This document shows, one piece after another, positions 32,813-41,107 of a stretch of DNA of 64,000 bases (positions within the stretch are counted from its first letter, which is position 1; every line of letters begins with the position of its first letter). The stretch covers positions 1 to 64,000 of the forward strand of contig NZ_JAAXYC010000009.1 of the NCBI RefSeq assembly GCF_018619185.1. Direction: 5' to 3'. Source of the stretch: Streptomyces sp. McG3 (GTDB lineage: Bacteria; Actinomycetota; Actinomycetes; Streptomycetales; Streptomycetaceae). The notes under the pieces are model-generated. The model searched no databases, was not told the origin of the DNA, and saw only the letters and a list, made by a program, of their open reading frames with translations. Made by a program: the position numbers and the translations under genes.

Positions 32813-33814
32813 TCAGGAATCGACGGTGAGCAGGGCCTTCAGCGGCCGGTGTCTGTCCGTGCCGCGGAGATCGGCGAGTGCCCGCGGCAGATCGAGAAGC
32901 GGGTAGCGATCCTTGGTGAGTAAGTCGGCCCAACTACCGCCGTAAGTAAGGAGGGTCAGGGCGTCGCGGAAGTCGTCGCGGCCCTTCGCACGGCAGTAGG
33001 AGTACGAGCCGCGGACAGTAATCGAGCGGCGGAAAACGTCACGAAGCGGCAGGGACAGCGTGACCTGCGGTGCGTAGGCGCTTTGGACGACGACGGTGCC
33101 GCCGTCCCGAACGCAGGACACGGCCTGACGCAGCGGGGCGTCATCCTGCCCGGATGCCGCGTCCACCACGGCCTCGCATGGCGGCAACATGCCCTGGTGC
33201 ACGGCAACGGGTACGTCACCGAGAGCCTGGTGCAGTCGGTCGCGACGCTCGGCGGACCGAGCGGCAAGGTGGACCTCCCACCCGGCCTGAACGGCACAGA
33301 CAGCGGTGCACACGGCTATGGCGCCGGTCCCGATGACGCCGAGGCGGCCCGGTCGCATGGGGAGGCCACAGCGCACCCCGTGCAGGGCCACCGCCATGGC
33401 ATCGGCCAAAACCCCGTGCGCCGGGTCGGCCAAGGCGGGGAGCCGCACGATGCTGGAGGACGGCACGCGGACCGCTTCGGCGAACCCGCCCGGCAGATCC
33501 CAGCCGACACGCTGCAGACCGTGACAGAGATGCACGTGTCCGTCCGTGCATGCGGGACACGACCGGCATCCGATCAGCGGGTCCACACAGACCCAGTCGA
33601 CTGTGCGGGCAACGGTGCCGACGATCTCGTGTCCCGGGAACCACGGCCTCGGCACTGGGCCGCGCCATGACGGGCACAGCTTGGCGATATCGCTTCCGCA
33701 GATCCCTGAGTAACGGACGTGGATCAACGTGGTGTCTTCGGTGTCGGTGGGACTCGGAGCAGCCGTGAGACGCAACGAGCCGTCGCGCACGGCCCAGGCG
33801 TGTGCCGGGGTCAT
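32813..33814 (-). CDS. Zinc-dependent medium-chain dehydrogenase
   Basis: 333 residues. GroES-like part with catalytic Cys in GICGSD (near 38) and His in PGHE (near 60), structural zinc cysteines CRSCPACTDGHVHLC (about 84-98), and a Rossmann domain with LGVIGTGAIAV near 160. It resembles threonine- or sugar-alcohol-type dehydrogenases that oxidise a secondary alcohol with NAD(P). ATG at 33814 overlaps the HAD stop. It is the second gene of the cargo operon. Confidence 0.87.
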   Translation of the reverse strand: MTPAHAWAVRDGSLRLTAAPSPTDTEDTTLIHVRYSGICGSDIAKLCPSWRGPVPRPWFPGHEIVGTVARTVDWVCVDPLIGCRSCPACTDGHVHLCHGLQRVGWDLPGGFAEAVRVPSSSIVRLPALADPAHGVLADAMAVALHGVRCGLPMRPGRLGVIGTGAIAVCTAVCAVQAGWEVHLAARSAERRDRLHQALGDVPVAVHQGMLPPCEAVVDAASGQDDAPLRQAVSCVRDGGTVVVQSAYAPQVTLSLPLRDVFRRSITVRGSYSYCRAKGRDDFRDALTLLTYGGSWADLLTKDRYPLLDLPRALADLRGTDRHRPLKALLTVDS

Positions 33815-34560
33815 CGGCCCCGCCTCGCGGTCAACACGGCGGGCACGTCCTCCACTGAAGCCACAGATTCTCCGTGCCAGGGCCTCTCACCGAAGGCGAG
33901 CCCGGCCGGGCCGCCCCGCCGCTCAACGCGCAGCGCACGAATTCCGGCCTTCCGCGCGCCCGTCAGCTCGTCGCCGCCTCCGTCCCCGCAGTAGAGGCTG
34001 CGGTGAGCCGGGACGCCGAGCTGTTCCAGCGCTCGTGCGAAGAGTCCGGGATCCGGCTTGATCGCGCCTTCCTCGCAAGAGAACACCGCGGTGGGGAAGT
34101 AGGACGCCAGAGGCGTCCTACCCCAGCATTCGGCGATCTCGGGAGAGGCGTCGCTGAGGAGTGCCAACCGGACTCCGGCACGCCGCAACGTGTCCAGAAC
34201 CAGAAATACGGAGCGGTCAGCCCGTAATCGGGCCAAGGCCAAGCGCCGCAGCGTCGTCTCCACGTCGTTCACGTGGCTCTCGGCCGCACCACACCGCGAT
34301 ACCAGGTACGCGGCGACTTTTTCGACCGATGAGAGTCGGCCGTCGTGGCGTACACGCCAACTAGCTCCCAGGGCCGAGGCGACGATGCCGGCGCCGACCT
34401 CCATCGCTGCGGCGAACTCGCGCACCGCCGAGCTGCGTTCGGCATCGCTGGGAGCCGGCACGAGCGTGCCGAACAGATCGAAGATCACAGCCTCGCACTC
34501 GTACTCCACGGCAAAGGTGCGTTCCACTCGGTCGTTCCTTGTGCGGGGTGCGGTGGGCAC
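33811..34560 (-). CDS. HAD-family hydrolase of the cargo operon
   Basis: 249 residues. Motif I is IFDLFGTLV near 30, lacking the second aspartate seen in most phosphatases and resembling haloacid-dehalogenase-type members; motif II LLSDAS near 130, the lysine in IKPDP near 163 and YCGDGGGDELTGA near 185 follow. Likely a phosphatase on an operon intermediate. GTG at 34560 has GGGAGG five bases upstream. First gene of the leftward operon, 151 bp from the divergent regulator; the promoters must lie in that gap. Confidence 0.8.
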   Translation of the reverse strand: MPTAPRTRNDRVERTFAVEYECEAVIFDLFGTLVPAPSDAERSSAVREFAAAMEVGAGIVASALGASWRVRHDGRLSSVEKVAAYLVSRCGAAESHVNDVETTLRRLALARLRADRSVFLVLDTLRRAGVRLALLSDASPEIAECWGRTPLASYFPTAVFSCEEGAIKPDPGLFARALEQLGVPAHRSLYCGDGGGDELTGARKAGIRALRVERRGGPAGLAFGERPWHGESVASVEDVPAVLTARRGR

Positions 34561-34711
34561 GTTGCCTCCCGGTCATCGCGTCGGCCGGTCCGTCGTTTCC
34601 GCCGAATCGACGACGGGTTGGCCTGGGTGGTGTGACCGTAGAAGCGTTCTGGGCGCGCACCCTGGAAAATTCTTCCGGGGTCGTCCGGGCAAGGACGGAG
34701 AGAATCTGGCC

Positions 34712-35941
34712 ATGCGCGGAATCAGCGACACCTTGACCATCGGCGAGCGCGTCGCGTGGTACCGACGGCGCCGCGGGCTGTCCCAGGACATACTGGCCGG
34801 GCTCGTGGGCAGGACCACGGACTGGCTGAGCAAGGCGGAGAACAACCGCATCGAACTCGACCGGCTCTCCGTGATCCAGACCCTGGCCGGCGCCCTCGGA
34901 GTGACGGTCGGCGACTTACTGGGCGAGCCGACGCTCGTGAACTGGGGTACCGACACCGGTCGGCACGCCCTGCCCGACCTGCGTGCGGTCCTCATGGACT
35001 ACCGCACGCTCACCTCTCTGTTCACTGCTGGCCGACAGGAGGGCGAGCCGATCGGACTCGTGGAACTTCGCCGGGACATATCCGCCGCAATGGACGGCTA
35101 CCAGGCGGCGCGGTACGCGTGGGTCGCCGACCGGCTCCCCGAGCTGCTCGCGTCCGCGCTTGCCGCCACCCGCGCCCACCATGGCGCAAAACGCGACGAG
35201 GCCCAGCGGCTCTTGGCGCTCGCGTACCAGGCCACCGCCCAAGTACTGGGGAAGGTGGGCGAAGCAGAACTCGCCTGGATGGCCGCGGACCGAGGACTCG
35301 CCGCCGCCCAGCAGAGCGGTGACCTCGCAGTGACCGGGTCGCTGCTGAGGTCCGTAATGCACTGCCTCACCTCGACCGGCCGGTTCGACGCCGCTCTGAA
35401 CCTACTGGAGGACGCCGAGACACTGCTGCGGCCGACGGATTCGGAGTCGTCCGGAGAGCAGGTGGCCGTATACGGCGCGCTGCATCTGGCTGGCGCGATG
35501 GCAGCGGCCCGCGCCGGAGACCGGAACGCCGTACGTGACATCCTCGGCCGGGCCGATCAGGCCGCTCAGCGCCTCGGGGCGGACAGCAATGCGCTCTGGA
35601 CCGCGTTCGGCCCCACCAATGTCGCTATTCACACGGTGGCCACTGCCGGCGAGCTCGGTGACCACCAGATCGCAGCCGACCTCGGACAGCGCGTGGACAC
35701 CAGCGGCCTCCCCGTCGAGCGGCAGGTGCGCCACCATCTCGAAATCGCCCGAGCCCTCGCGGCCCGCAACCGGGGCGACGAAGCCCTGGAGGTTCTGCTC
35801 CAGGCGGAGTCTCTCGCACCCGAGCAGATCCGTCACCACACCATGAGCCGGGAACTGGTCCTCCGCTGGATACGCAACTCTCGAGGTCGGCCTCACGGCA
35901 ATCTCACCGCGCTCGCCCGACGGCTCCACGTCGTGGCCTGA
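34712..35941 (+). CDS. XRE-family regulator with TPR-like C-terminus
   Basis: 409 residues. N-terminal XRE HTH (GERVAWYRRRRGLSQDILAGLVGRTTDWLSKAE, about 10-45), then about 300 residues of helical repeats (LALAYQATAQVLGKVGEAELAWMAADRGLAAA and similar). Such proteins often sense a peptide or small molecule. It is divergent from the cargo operon and so is the likely pathway regulator. ATG at 34712 begins the HTH domain; the long frame upstream is out-of-frame overlap with the HAD gene. Confidence 0.8.
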   Translation: MRGISDTLTIGERVAWYRRRRGLSQDILAGLVGRTTDWLSKAENNRIELDRLSVIQTLAGALGVTVGDLLGEPTLVNWGTDTGRHALPDLRAVLMDYRTLTSLFTAGRQEGEPIGLVELRRDISAAMDGYQAARYAWVADRLPELLASALAATRAHHGAKRDEAQRLLALAYQATAQVLGKVGEAELAWMAADRGLAAAQQSGDLAVTGSLLRSVMHCLTSTGRFDAALNLLEDAETLLRPTDSESSGEQVAVYGALHLAGAMAAARAGDRNAVRDILGRADQAAQRLGADSNALWTAFGPTNVAIHTVATAGELGDHQIAADLGQRVDTSGLPVERQVRHHLEIARALAARNRGDEALEVLLQAESLAPEQIRHHTMSRELVLRWIRNSRGRPHGNLTALARRLHVVA

Positions 35942-35985
35942 AGGCATCGGCTGCGGTCGACCGCGTCACGGATAGGGTGCCCCGC

Positions 35986-36474
35986 ATGGACCGCAGCGAA
36001 TTCCTGGCCGGCAAGGCCACACCCCTCTTGGCGGCCGGCGCCCTGTTCTTCGACGAGGCCGGACACGTGCTGCTGGTCGAGCCGACCTACAAGGACTACC
36101 GCGATATCCCTGGCGGATACGTCGAGCAGGGAGAGTCACCGCTCCAGACGTGCGTCCGCGAAGTGCGGGAAGAACTCGACATCGCCCCGCCGATCGGGCG
36201 GCTCCTCGCGATGGACTGGGCTCCCTCGGAAGCGGAGGGCGACAAGATCCTTTACCTGTTCGACGGTGGAGTCCTGGACCAGGCTACCTTGAACCGTGTC
36301 GTGTTCAAGGACGGCGAGATCCGGGCGGTCGCCTTCCACCCGGTCTCCGAGATCGCGAAGCTGACCATCCCGCGCCTGGCCCGCCGGATCGGGCAGGCCG
36401 TCCAGGCGCGGCAGCGCGGCGAGACGGTGTATCTGGAGCACGGGGCGTTCCCGGGAGTTGACAGCACCCAGTAG
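35986..36474 (+). CDS. NUDIX hydrolase
   Basis: 162 residues with the Nudix box GGYVEQGESPLQTCVREVREELDI near residues 45-68, including the REVREEL metal-binding core. It probably hydrolyses a nucleoside diphosphate derivative. It lies 44 bp after the XRE/TPR regulator, likely cotranscribed. NUDIX proteins next to such regulators are common in Streptomyces; a house-cleaning role for a pathway nucleotide is possible. GTG 35977 is an alternative start. Confidence 0.87.
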   Translation: MDRSEFLAGKATPLLAAGALFFDEAGHVLLVEPTYKDYRDIPGGYVEQGESPLQTCVREVREELDIAPPIGRLLAMDWAPSEAEGDKILYLFDGGVLDQATLNRVVFKDGEIRAVAFHPVSEIAKLTIPRLARRIGQAVQARQRGETVYLEHGAFPGVDSTQ

Positions 36475-36748
36475 AGACGCGAACGCCCTCCAATACGACC
36501 GGCTTGTGGAGCACAGTGGACCGTGCCCGCTCCCCCTGCTCCATGGCTTGGGCGACTCGACGGAGTCCGAGCTGATCGGTACCCGCCATACGGCCCGACC
36601 GCACCCGACCGTCGCCGGGTACGGCGCTGCTGGATCGGCCGGAAGGCCAACGCCGTAAGGGTTCTCAACCGGGGTGCGGGAGGGTTGCACTTTGGTTTTG
36701 CTTGCAGCTCTGCTTGGGTTGCAGTTCCCGCGCTACGCCCCTTGACAT
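36475..36748. other. Intergenic region, no gene seen
   Basis: Between two genes that converge here. Short GC-poor tract around 36690-36720; no clear hairpin, no recognisable protein. Confidence 0.5.
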
Positions 36749-38008
36749 CTACGGGCAGGCTTCGGTCCGGCAAGCATTACACGCCATCGCTGCGTTGCGA
36801 CCGTAGCGGCGCATCAGCTGGGAGCACCGGAGACACGGACCAACCTCCCACGGCGGGCAACCGAGGGCCGCCGCTGCCGCGGTCCGCTCCACCGCAGTGA
36901 TCCAGGTGCTGCGGCGCTGACGCTGAGCGGGCATGCGGGCGAGGGTGAACCCGCCTGTGGGCTGTCCCAGGTCCCTGACTGGTCGGGCGTCGCTCTTGAA
37001 CCAGCCTTCTTCTCCAGCACGGCAGGTCCAGTCGACCTCCTGCTCGGAGAAGGTAATCTCGTCATCTTCCTCAGGCTCCTGTGCCTTGGGTAAGGGATCC
37101 CACTGGCCGGTCAGCTCCCGCCAGGTCCCGCAGTCGGCGCGGGGAACCCACATGTGGCGACCCGCCCGGCCGCCCCTCCGGCTCGGTACGAAGACCGGCA
37201 CACTGTCCCCGGTCGCACTGGTGAGAATGAGGTCCTCGATCCGGACGGAAGGCTTGGGCGGATCGCAGAGCGCGGGAAGAAACCACTCGGCGTGAATCGC
37301 GCCGCAATGGCCTGCCCCCTCGGTGTCGGGGCAGTGCAACGCGCTACTCGACAGGCAGCGCCAGACCTGAAGGTGCCGGTAGCCACCACGGATGATCATC
37401 TCGCTACCGTCGGCGATCTTCTTCCAGGACATGTCGTCGACCCTGGCCCAAGGCGCCCGGTCGATGAGGGCCGCCCGGTCGTCCTTCGCGACCCACAGCG
37501 GCGTGATGTCGTGCTCCATCGCGATGATCGATCGCCGGTGGACGCTGCTGGGACTGAGTGGGGAGTACTGGATCTCCCATCCGATCCGGACGCCGGCAGG
37601 CCCCGTGACCATCGCGTCAGTGACGCCGCGCCGATTGGGCAACCCCACCTCGGCGTCGGCGGACAGTCCGAACTGAACGGCGGCTTGGACGATCCGCTCC
37701 TTGGTGGCCTTGTGCTGGTCACTTTCCGCCGGTGTCGGCTTGTGTGTGATCGGCAGGTGGGCGGCGACCAAGGGGTAACGCCCCCCGACACGAGCGCGCC
37801 GGATGAACATCCACGGCGATTTGCCACCGGTCTCGGATGCACACGGCTTCCCTGCTCTGTGCGCGAGGCACTCCAGCAGTTGCGGGTTCCGCTCGGAGAC
37901 GCTCGTCATGATCTCTTCGAGCAATCCGGGGTAGCCGTCGGCCCCTAGATCGGGCCGCGTCAGGTTGATCTCAATGTCGTACTGGGTGTGCCACACGCCA
38001 TTGGCCAT
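36749..38008 (-). CDS. CoiA-like nuclease-family protein
   Basis: 419 residues. The central SADAEVGLPNRRGVTDAMVTGPAGVRIGWEIQYSP segment resembles the conserved competence-protein CoiA core (D and E..Q residues of a PD-(D/E)XK-like fold), followed by a Cys/His cluster (CLSSSALHCPDTEGAGHC) and a C-terminal zinc pair (CLRCSQLM...CNACRTEAC). Function on the element is unknown; a DNA-processing or defence role is inferred. ATG at 38008 is preferred because the frame before it is low-complexity. Confidence 0.68.
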   Translation of the reverse strand: MANGVWHTQYDIEINLTRPDLGADGYPGLLEEIMTSVSERNPQLLECLAHRAGKPCASETGGKSPWMFIRRARVGGRYPLVAAHLPITHKPTPAESDQHKATKERIVQAAVQFGLSADAEVGLPNRRGVTDAMVTGPAGVRIGWEIQYSPLSPSSVHRRSIIAMEHDITPLWVAKDDRAALIDRAPWARVDDMSWKKIADGSEMIIRGGYRHLQVWRCLSSSALHCPDTEGAGHCGAIHAEWFLPALCDPPKPSVRIEDLILTSATGDSVPVFVPSRRGGRAGRHMWVPRADCGTWRELTGQWDPLPKAQEPEEDDEITFSEQEVDWTCRAGEEGWFKSDARPVRDLGQPTGGFTLARMPAQRQRRSTWITAVERTAAAAALGCPPWEVGPCLRCSQLMRRYGRNAAMACNACRTEACP

Positions 38009-38413
38009 CAACCCACGATAGGAGCGACCGCTCACACGCAACAGAGTGCACCTGGGCCCGAACTGCCTTTGCCGACGCTGGGTTGAGCGAGGCCAGCCAG
38101 CAGGATCCGGCTGGGCAGTCGCCAGCCGAGGGTGCCACAAATCGCACTGCCGTGTGGCGCCCTTGGGCCCATGTCTCTCGAACGAGTGGAGATACCTGGC
38201 CCCATTTCTCGGCGGGCCGCTAGGAAGGCAGGACAGCCAGCGTCGGCCTGGATCCGGCGCTGGGATTTCCGTCGCTGACCGAGGAGAAGAACGATCAAGC
38301 CCTTCATAGCCCCGGAAGAATCCACGACGCTGCCTCGAAGAACGCGCGCATCCCGCGCCGATATCGACCTCGACGCGCTCCCTCCACATACCCTCGTCGT
38401 CAAGGACGGCCAG

Positions 38414-38788
38414 GTGACTCCGATAGGGAAAGTGGTCATCGCGAAGGTGGCCAGCGACCTGACGGCCGTCTGCCAGGGGGCTGACGACCCGCAGGCCGCG
38501 ATCCAGCTGGTCCTACAGCTCATCCCCAAGCACATGGCAGAGATCGTCCGCGAACGCAGCCACGTCGAACCCAGCCCGCTGCGCGCCGCCCTCACCAGCG
38601 TCGTCGGGTCCGAATGTCTGGAACGACGCCCGAGCCGCGACGCCCTCACCGGTGATCGAACGGACGGCCAGCCGGACGCCGACGAAACCTGGCACGACCG
38701 TCTGCCGTGCACCCAACAGCATGGCCACAGCGACCACTACCGTGACGCTCTCGGGCGGAACTGGCAACGAGCGGAGGTATCGGCATGA
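38414..38788 (+). CDS. Hypothetical protein, start unclear
   Basis: At least 124 residues from GTG 38414, not recognised (helical VIAKVASDLTAVCQGADDPQAAIQL). The same frame upstream, from 38279, also reads as plausible protein but has no ATG, GTG or TTG; a GAGGAG site ends just before ATC at 38294, so a rare ATC start is conceivable. The stop overlaps the next gene by 4 bp, which supports a two-gene operon. Confidence 0.55.
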   Translation: MTPIGKVVIAKVASDLTAVCQGADDPQAAIQLVLQLIPKHMAEIVRERSHVEPSPLRAALTSVVGSECLERRPSRDALTGDRTDGQPDADETWHDRLPCTQQHGHSDHYRDALGRNWQRAEVSA

Positions 38789-39402
38789 CGCTTCTGACGC
38801 GTAGGCGCCTCTCTGGCGTTTCACTCCGCGTGCACCGAGGAGATTCGGCACAATCAACGGCTATCACGCTGCGCCGTGAGGGACAAAGCTGTATAGCCGC
38901 CTATGATCCCGAACGAATCTCCCTCGACGCAGCAACCATGCTCATCCGTATGCTCTCCTCCAGCGAGGGCGAGATCATCTCCGAAGTGGTCCTCGACGAT
39001 CACGACCCGGCTCTGGCGGCCTTGTACCACGCAGCCTCGAAGCTACTCCTGGACGTAGAGATCACCGATGGGCCGCGGATCACGTGTCCCACGGTGAGAG
39101 CACGCGGCCAGGACCCGGCGCGAGCGACCTACTTCATTCCCCAGGGCTGGGACCTGACCGACGCCCTCGACGAATTGCCTGCTGCCTTCACCGACGCCAG
39201 GCCGGAAGCAGCTCGCAATCTGAAGTTGATCGAGCGGGCCAAGAAGGACTCCGAAGGCAAAATCGACCATGCCCTCGACATAGTGGCCATGCTAATCCTG
39301 GAGACTGACGATCCGGATAGCGTCTACGACGAAATGCTGAGCCTGTTCGACGAGGGCCGCTCCGAAGAGACGACAGTCGACGCCCCCGCAACGGCAGCTT
39401 GA
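38785..39402 (+). CDS. Hypothetical protein
   Basis: 205 residues, acidic C-terminus, not recognised. It starts with a basic stretch, then SLDAATMLIRMLSSSEGEIISEVVLDDHDP and a helical IERAKKDSEGKIDHALDIVAMLI region. Coupled to the preceding gene by an ATGA overlap. No function assigned. Confidence 0.6.
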   Translation: MTLLTRRRLSGVSLRVHRGDSAQSTAITLRREGQSCIAAYDPERISLDAATMLIRMLSSSEGEIISEVVLDDHDPALAALYHAASKLLLDVEITDGPRITCPTVRARGQDPARATYFIPQGWDLTDALDELPAAFTDARPEAARNLKLIERAKKDSEGKIDHALDIVAMLILETDDPDSVYDEMLSLFDEGRSEETTVDAPATAA

Positions 39403-39587
39403 CCCGGTCGAAGAGCAAGCCAAATCGGGCAGCAGCGACACCACATGAAGCGACTCCGTGGTTGCAGTTCTGGTTGCCTTCACCGGCGTACGGCACCGTT
39501 CAGAAGCTTCGCCCACACCCCCTGCACCGTAGGTCAGGACGCTCCCGAGCCCTCCGGAACCCCGGACGAACATTAGGAAAGCGTCTT

Positions 39588-39687
39588 TGGGGCGGTCAAG
39601 CCCAATGAGCTCGAATCTCGTATCCTCCGCCAGTGCCTCACCGGGCACGTTGTCGAAGGCCCCACCGTTCGCGGTGGGGCCTTCGAC
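39588..39687 (+). repeat. Relic tRNA 3' end with terminator
   Basis: A T-arm-like CTCGAATCTC followed by ATCCTCCG and then a perfect 16-bp hairpin (GTCGAAGGCCCCACCG, TTCG loop, 39652-39687). This looks like a tRNA-Ser 3' end plus its terminator, without the rest of a tRNA; probably a scar of another element's attachment site. The surrounding 39403-40150 holds no supported gene. Confidence 0.4.
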
Positions 39688-40150
39688 GTTGAGGGTTGCA
39701 GTTGGCGCGATCAGGCGGCGACGGCCTCTTCGCGCCGAAACAACTGGCCACGTTCTTGTACGCCCGGCCTGGGCGCTCTGGCAAGGTTCCACGCATGGGT
39801 GTCTCCGAGAAGACGCGCAAGATCGTGTAGGCCGAAGCCGGCGGGAGAGGCACACATCGTGGCCCAATCCGAGCGCAGCGCACGGGTGGGGAAGCTCGAC
39901 GATGACTCTAGACAAGCATCTCGCCATCGCCGACAAGGCCGAACCCGCCCTGCGCCTGTTGCTGTGTAGCACGCCTGTCCACCTCGGTCCGGCCCAGGCA
40001 CAGGTCGGCAGTCACGTCCGCCAGCTCGCCGAGACTCTGATGAAGGCGGAGCTGTGTGTACCACTGACCGCGGGGTTGTCTTCGGGTTACGCCAAACCGG
40101 TCATGACCGCGACCTGGGGTTCACCCCATCAGAGCGCGAGCTGAAAAGGC

Positions 40151-41107
40151 TCACTCATAGGGGCCGAGGAACCGTGAGCCGTTCAGGTGGATCAGGTGGT
40201 CAGGCGCGTCAGCCACCCAGGCTTCGGTCTCCCATGCAAGGTCGGCCAGCCACTTGCGCATCGTGGCGCGGTCCGGGAAGCAGTTCACAAACACCAGCCC
40301 TGCCTTTTCCGTCGCGAAGAGGTTCTTCAGGTGCTCACGCCGTCCGAAGTCGATCGGTCCGTGAGAAGTGACGGCTTCCATCAGGAAGAGCCAACCGCGC
40401 TGCTCGTCGTAGACCACGAGGTCCGGGTTCTTGCCGTGCTCGTCGAAGGCCAGCCCGAGACGTGCGAAGACGTCGTCTTGGCGGATGTCGTAGCGGTGAT
40501 CCTTGGCGTCCCCCAGGTAGAGCACCTGTCCGCCGGGGGCGAAGCGAGGGCAAAACTCCTCGACCATGTCCCGGATCAGGGGGTTCTGGCCACCGGGAGA
40601 GAGGCGGAACAGAGAGCCGTCGGGCAGCGTGACCGGGAGCATCTGCATCTCGCGGGTGGCCCTGTAAGCGGCCTGCTGGGTGGGAGCTTCGGCTACCCAG
40701 GCGTCGAGGGCTTCTTGGAACCCCCGGGTGCCGAAGAGACGCACTACGGACAGAGCAGCCGGAGCGATCCGGTAATTATTCTTGGAGGAGTTGACCGCGC
40801 GCCCTTCGGGGGCATCGGAGTTGTGCTCAGCGAACCCCGCGTCGACGAACTGGTGGAGCGTCTGTTTGCGGAAGGTCTCGCGCGAGTTCGGCGCGTACCC
40901 CTTGCCCCATTTCTCCGCAATGACGCCCATGATTTCCGTGACGCCGAGACGCGGGTTGGTCGCCGCGTTCCACGGCTCGCCGGGCTCCAGGCCGAGCAGA
41001 ACGAGGGCCGTCAGAGCGGACCTGTTGTTGCAGCGGACCTTGTCGAAGCCGAAGGCTTGCAGGAGGGCGCTGACGTTGTCGACGGATGCTCGTAAAGTGC
41101 TGATCAC
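40151..41107 (-). CDS. BsuBI/PstI-family restriction endonuclease
   Basis: 318 residues matching the type II BsuBI/PstI family: an N-terminal wHTH-like domain (CNNRSALTALVLLGLEPGEPW, GVTEIMGVIAEKWGKGYAPNSRETFRKQTLHQF), then the nuclease part with VLYLGDAKDHRYD and DLVVYDEQRGWLFLMEAVTSHGPID (D, E and downstream residues of the PD-(D/E)XK site). Prototype enzymes cut CTGCAG. The start overlaps the methyltransferase stop by 4 bp, so the protective methylase is translated first. Confidence 0.88.
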   Translation of the reverse strand: MISTLRASVDNVSALLQAFGFDKVRCNNRSALTALVLLGLEPGEPWNAATNPRLGVTEIMGVIAEKWGKGYAPNSRETFRKQTLHQFVDAGFAEHNSDAPEGRAVNSSKNNYRIAPAALSVVRLFGTRGFQEALDAWVAEAPTQQAAYRATREMQMLPVTLPDGSLFRLSPGGQNPLIRDMVEEFCPRFAPGGQVLYLGDAKDHRYDIRQDDVFARLGLAFDEHGKNPDLVVYDEQRGWLFLMEAVTSHGPIDFGRREHLKNLFATEKAGLVFVNCFPDRATMRKWLADLAWETEAWVADAPDHLIHLNGSRFLGPYE

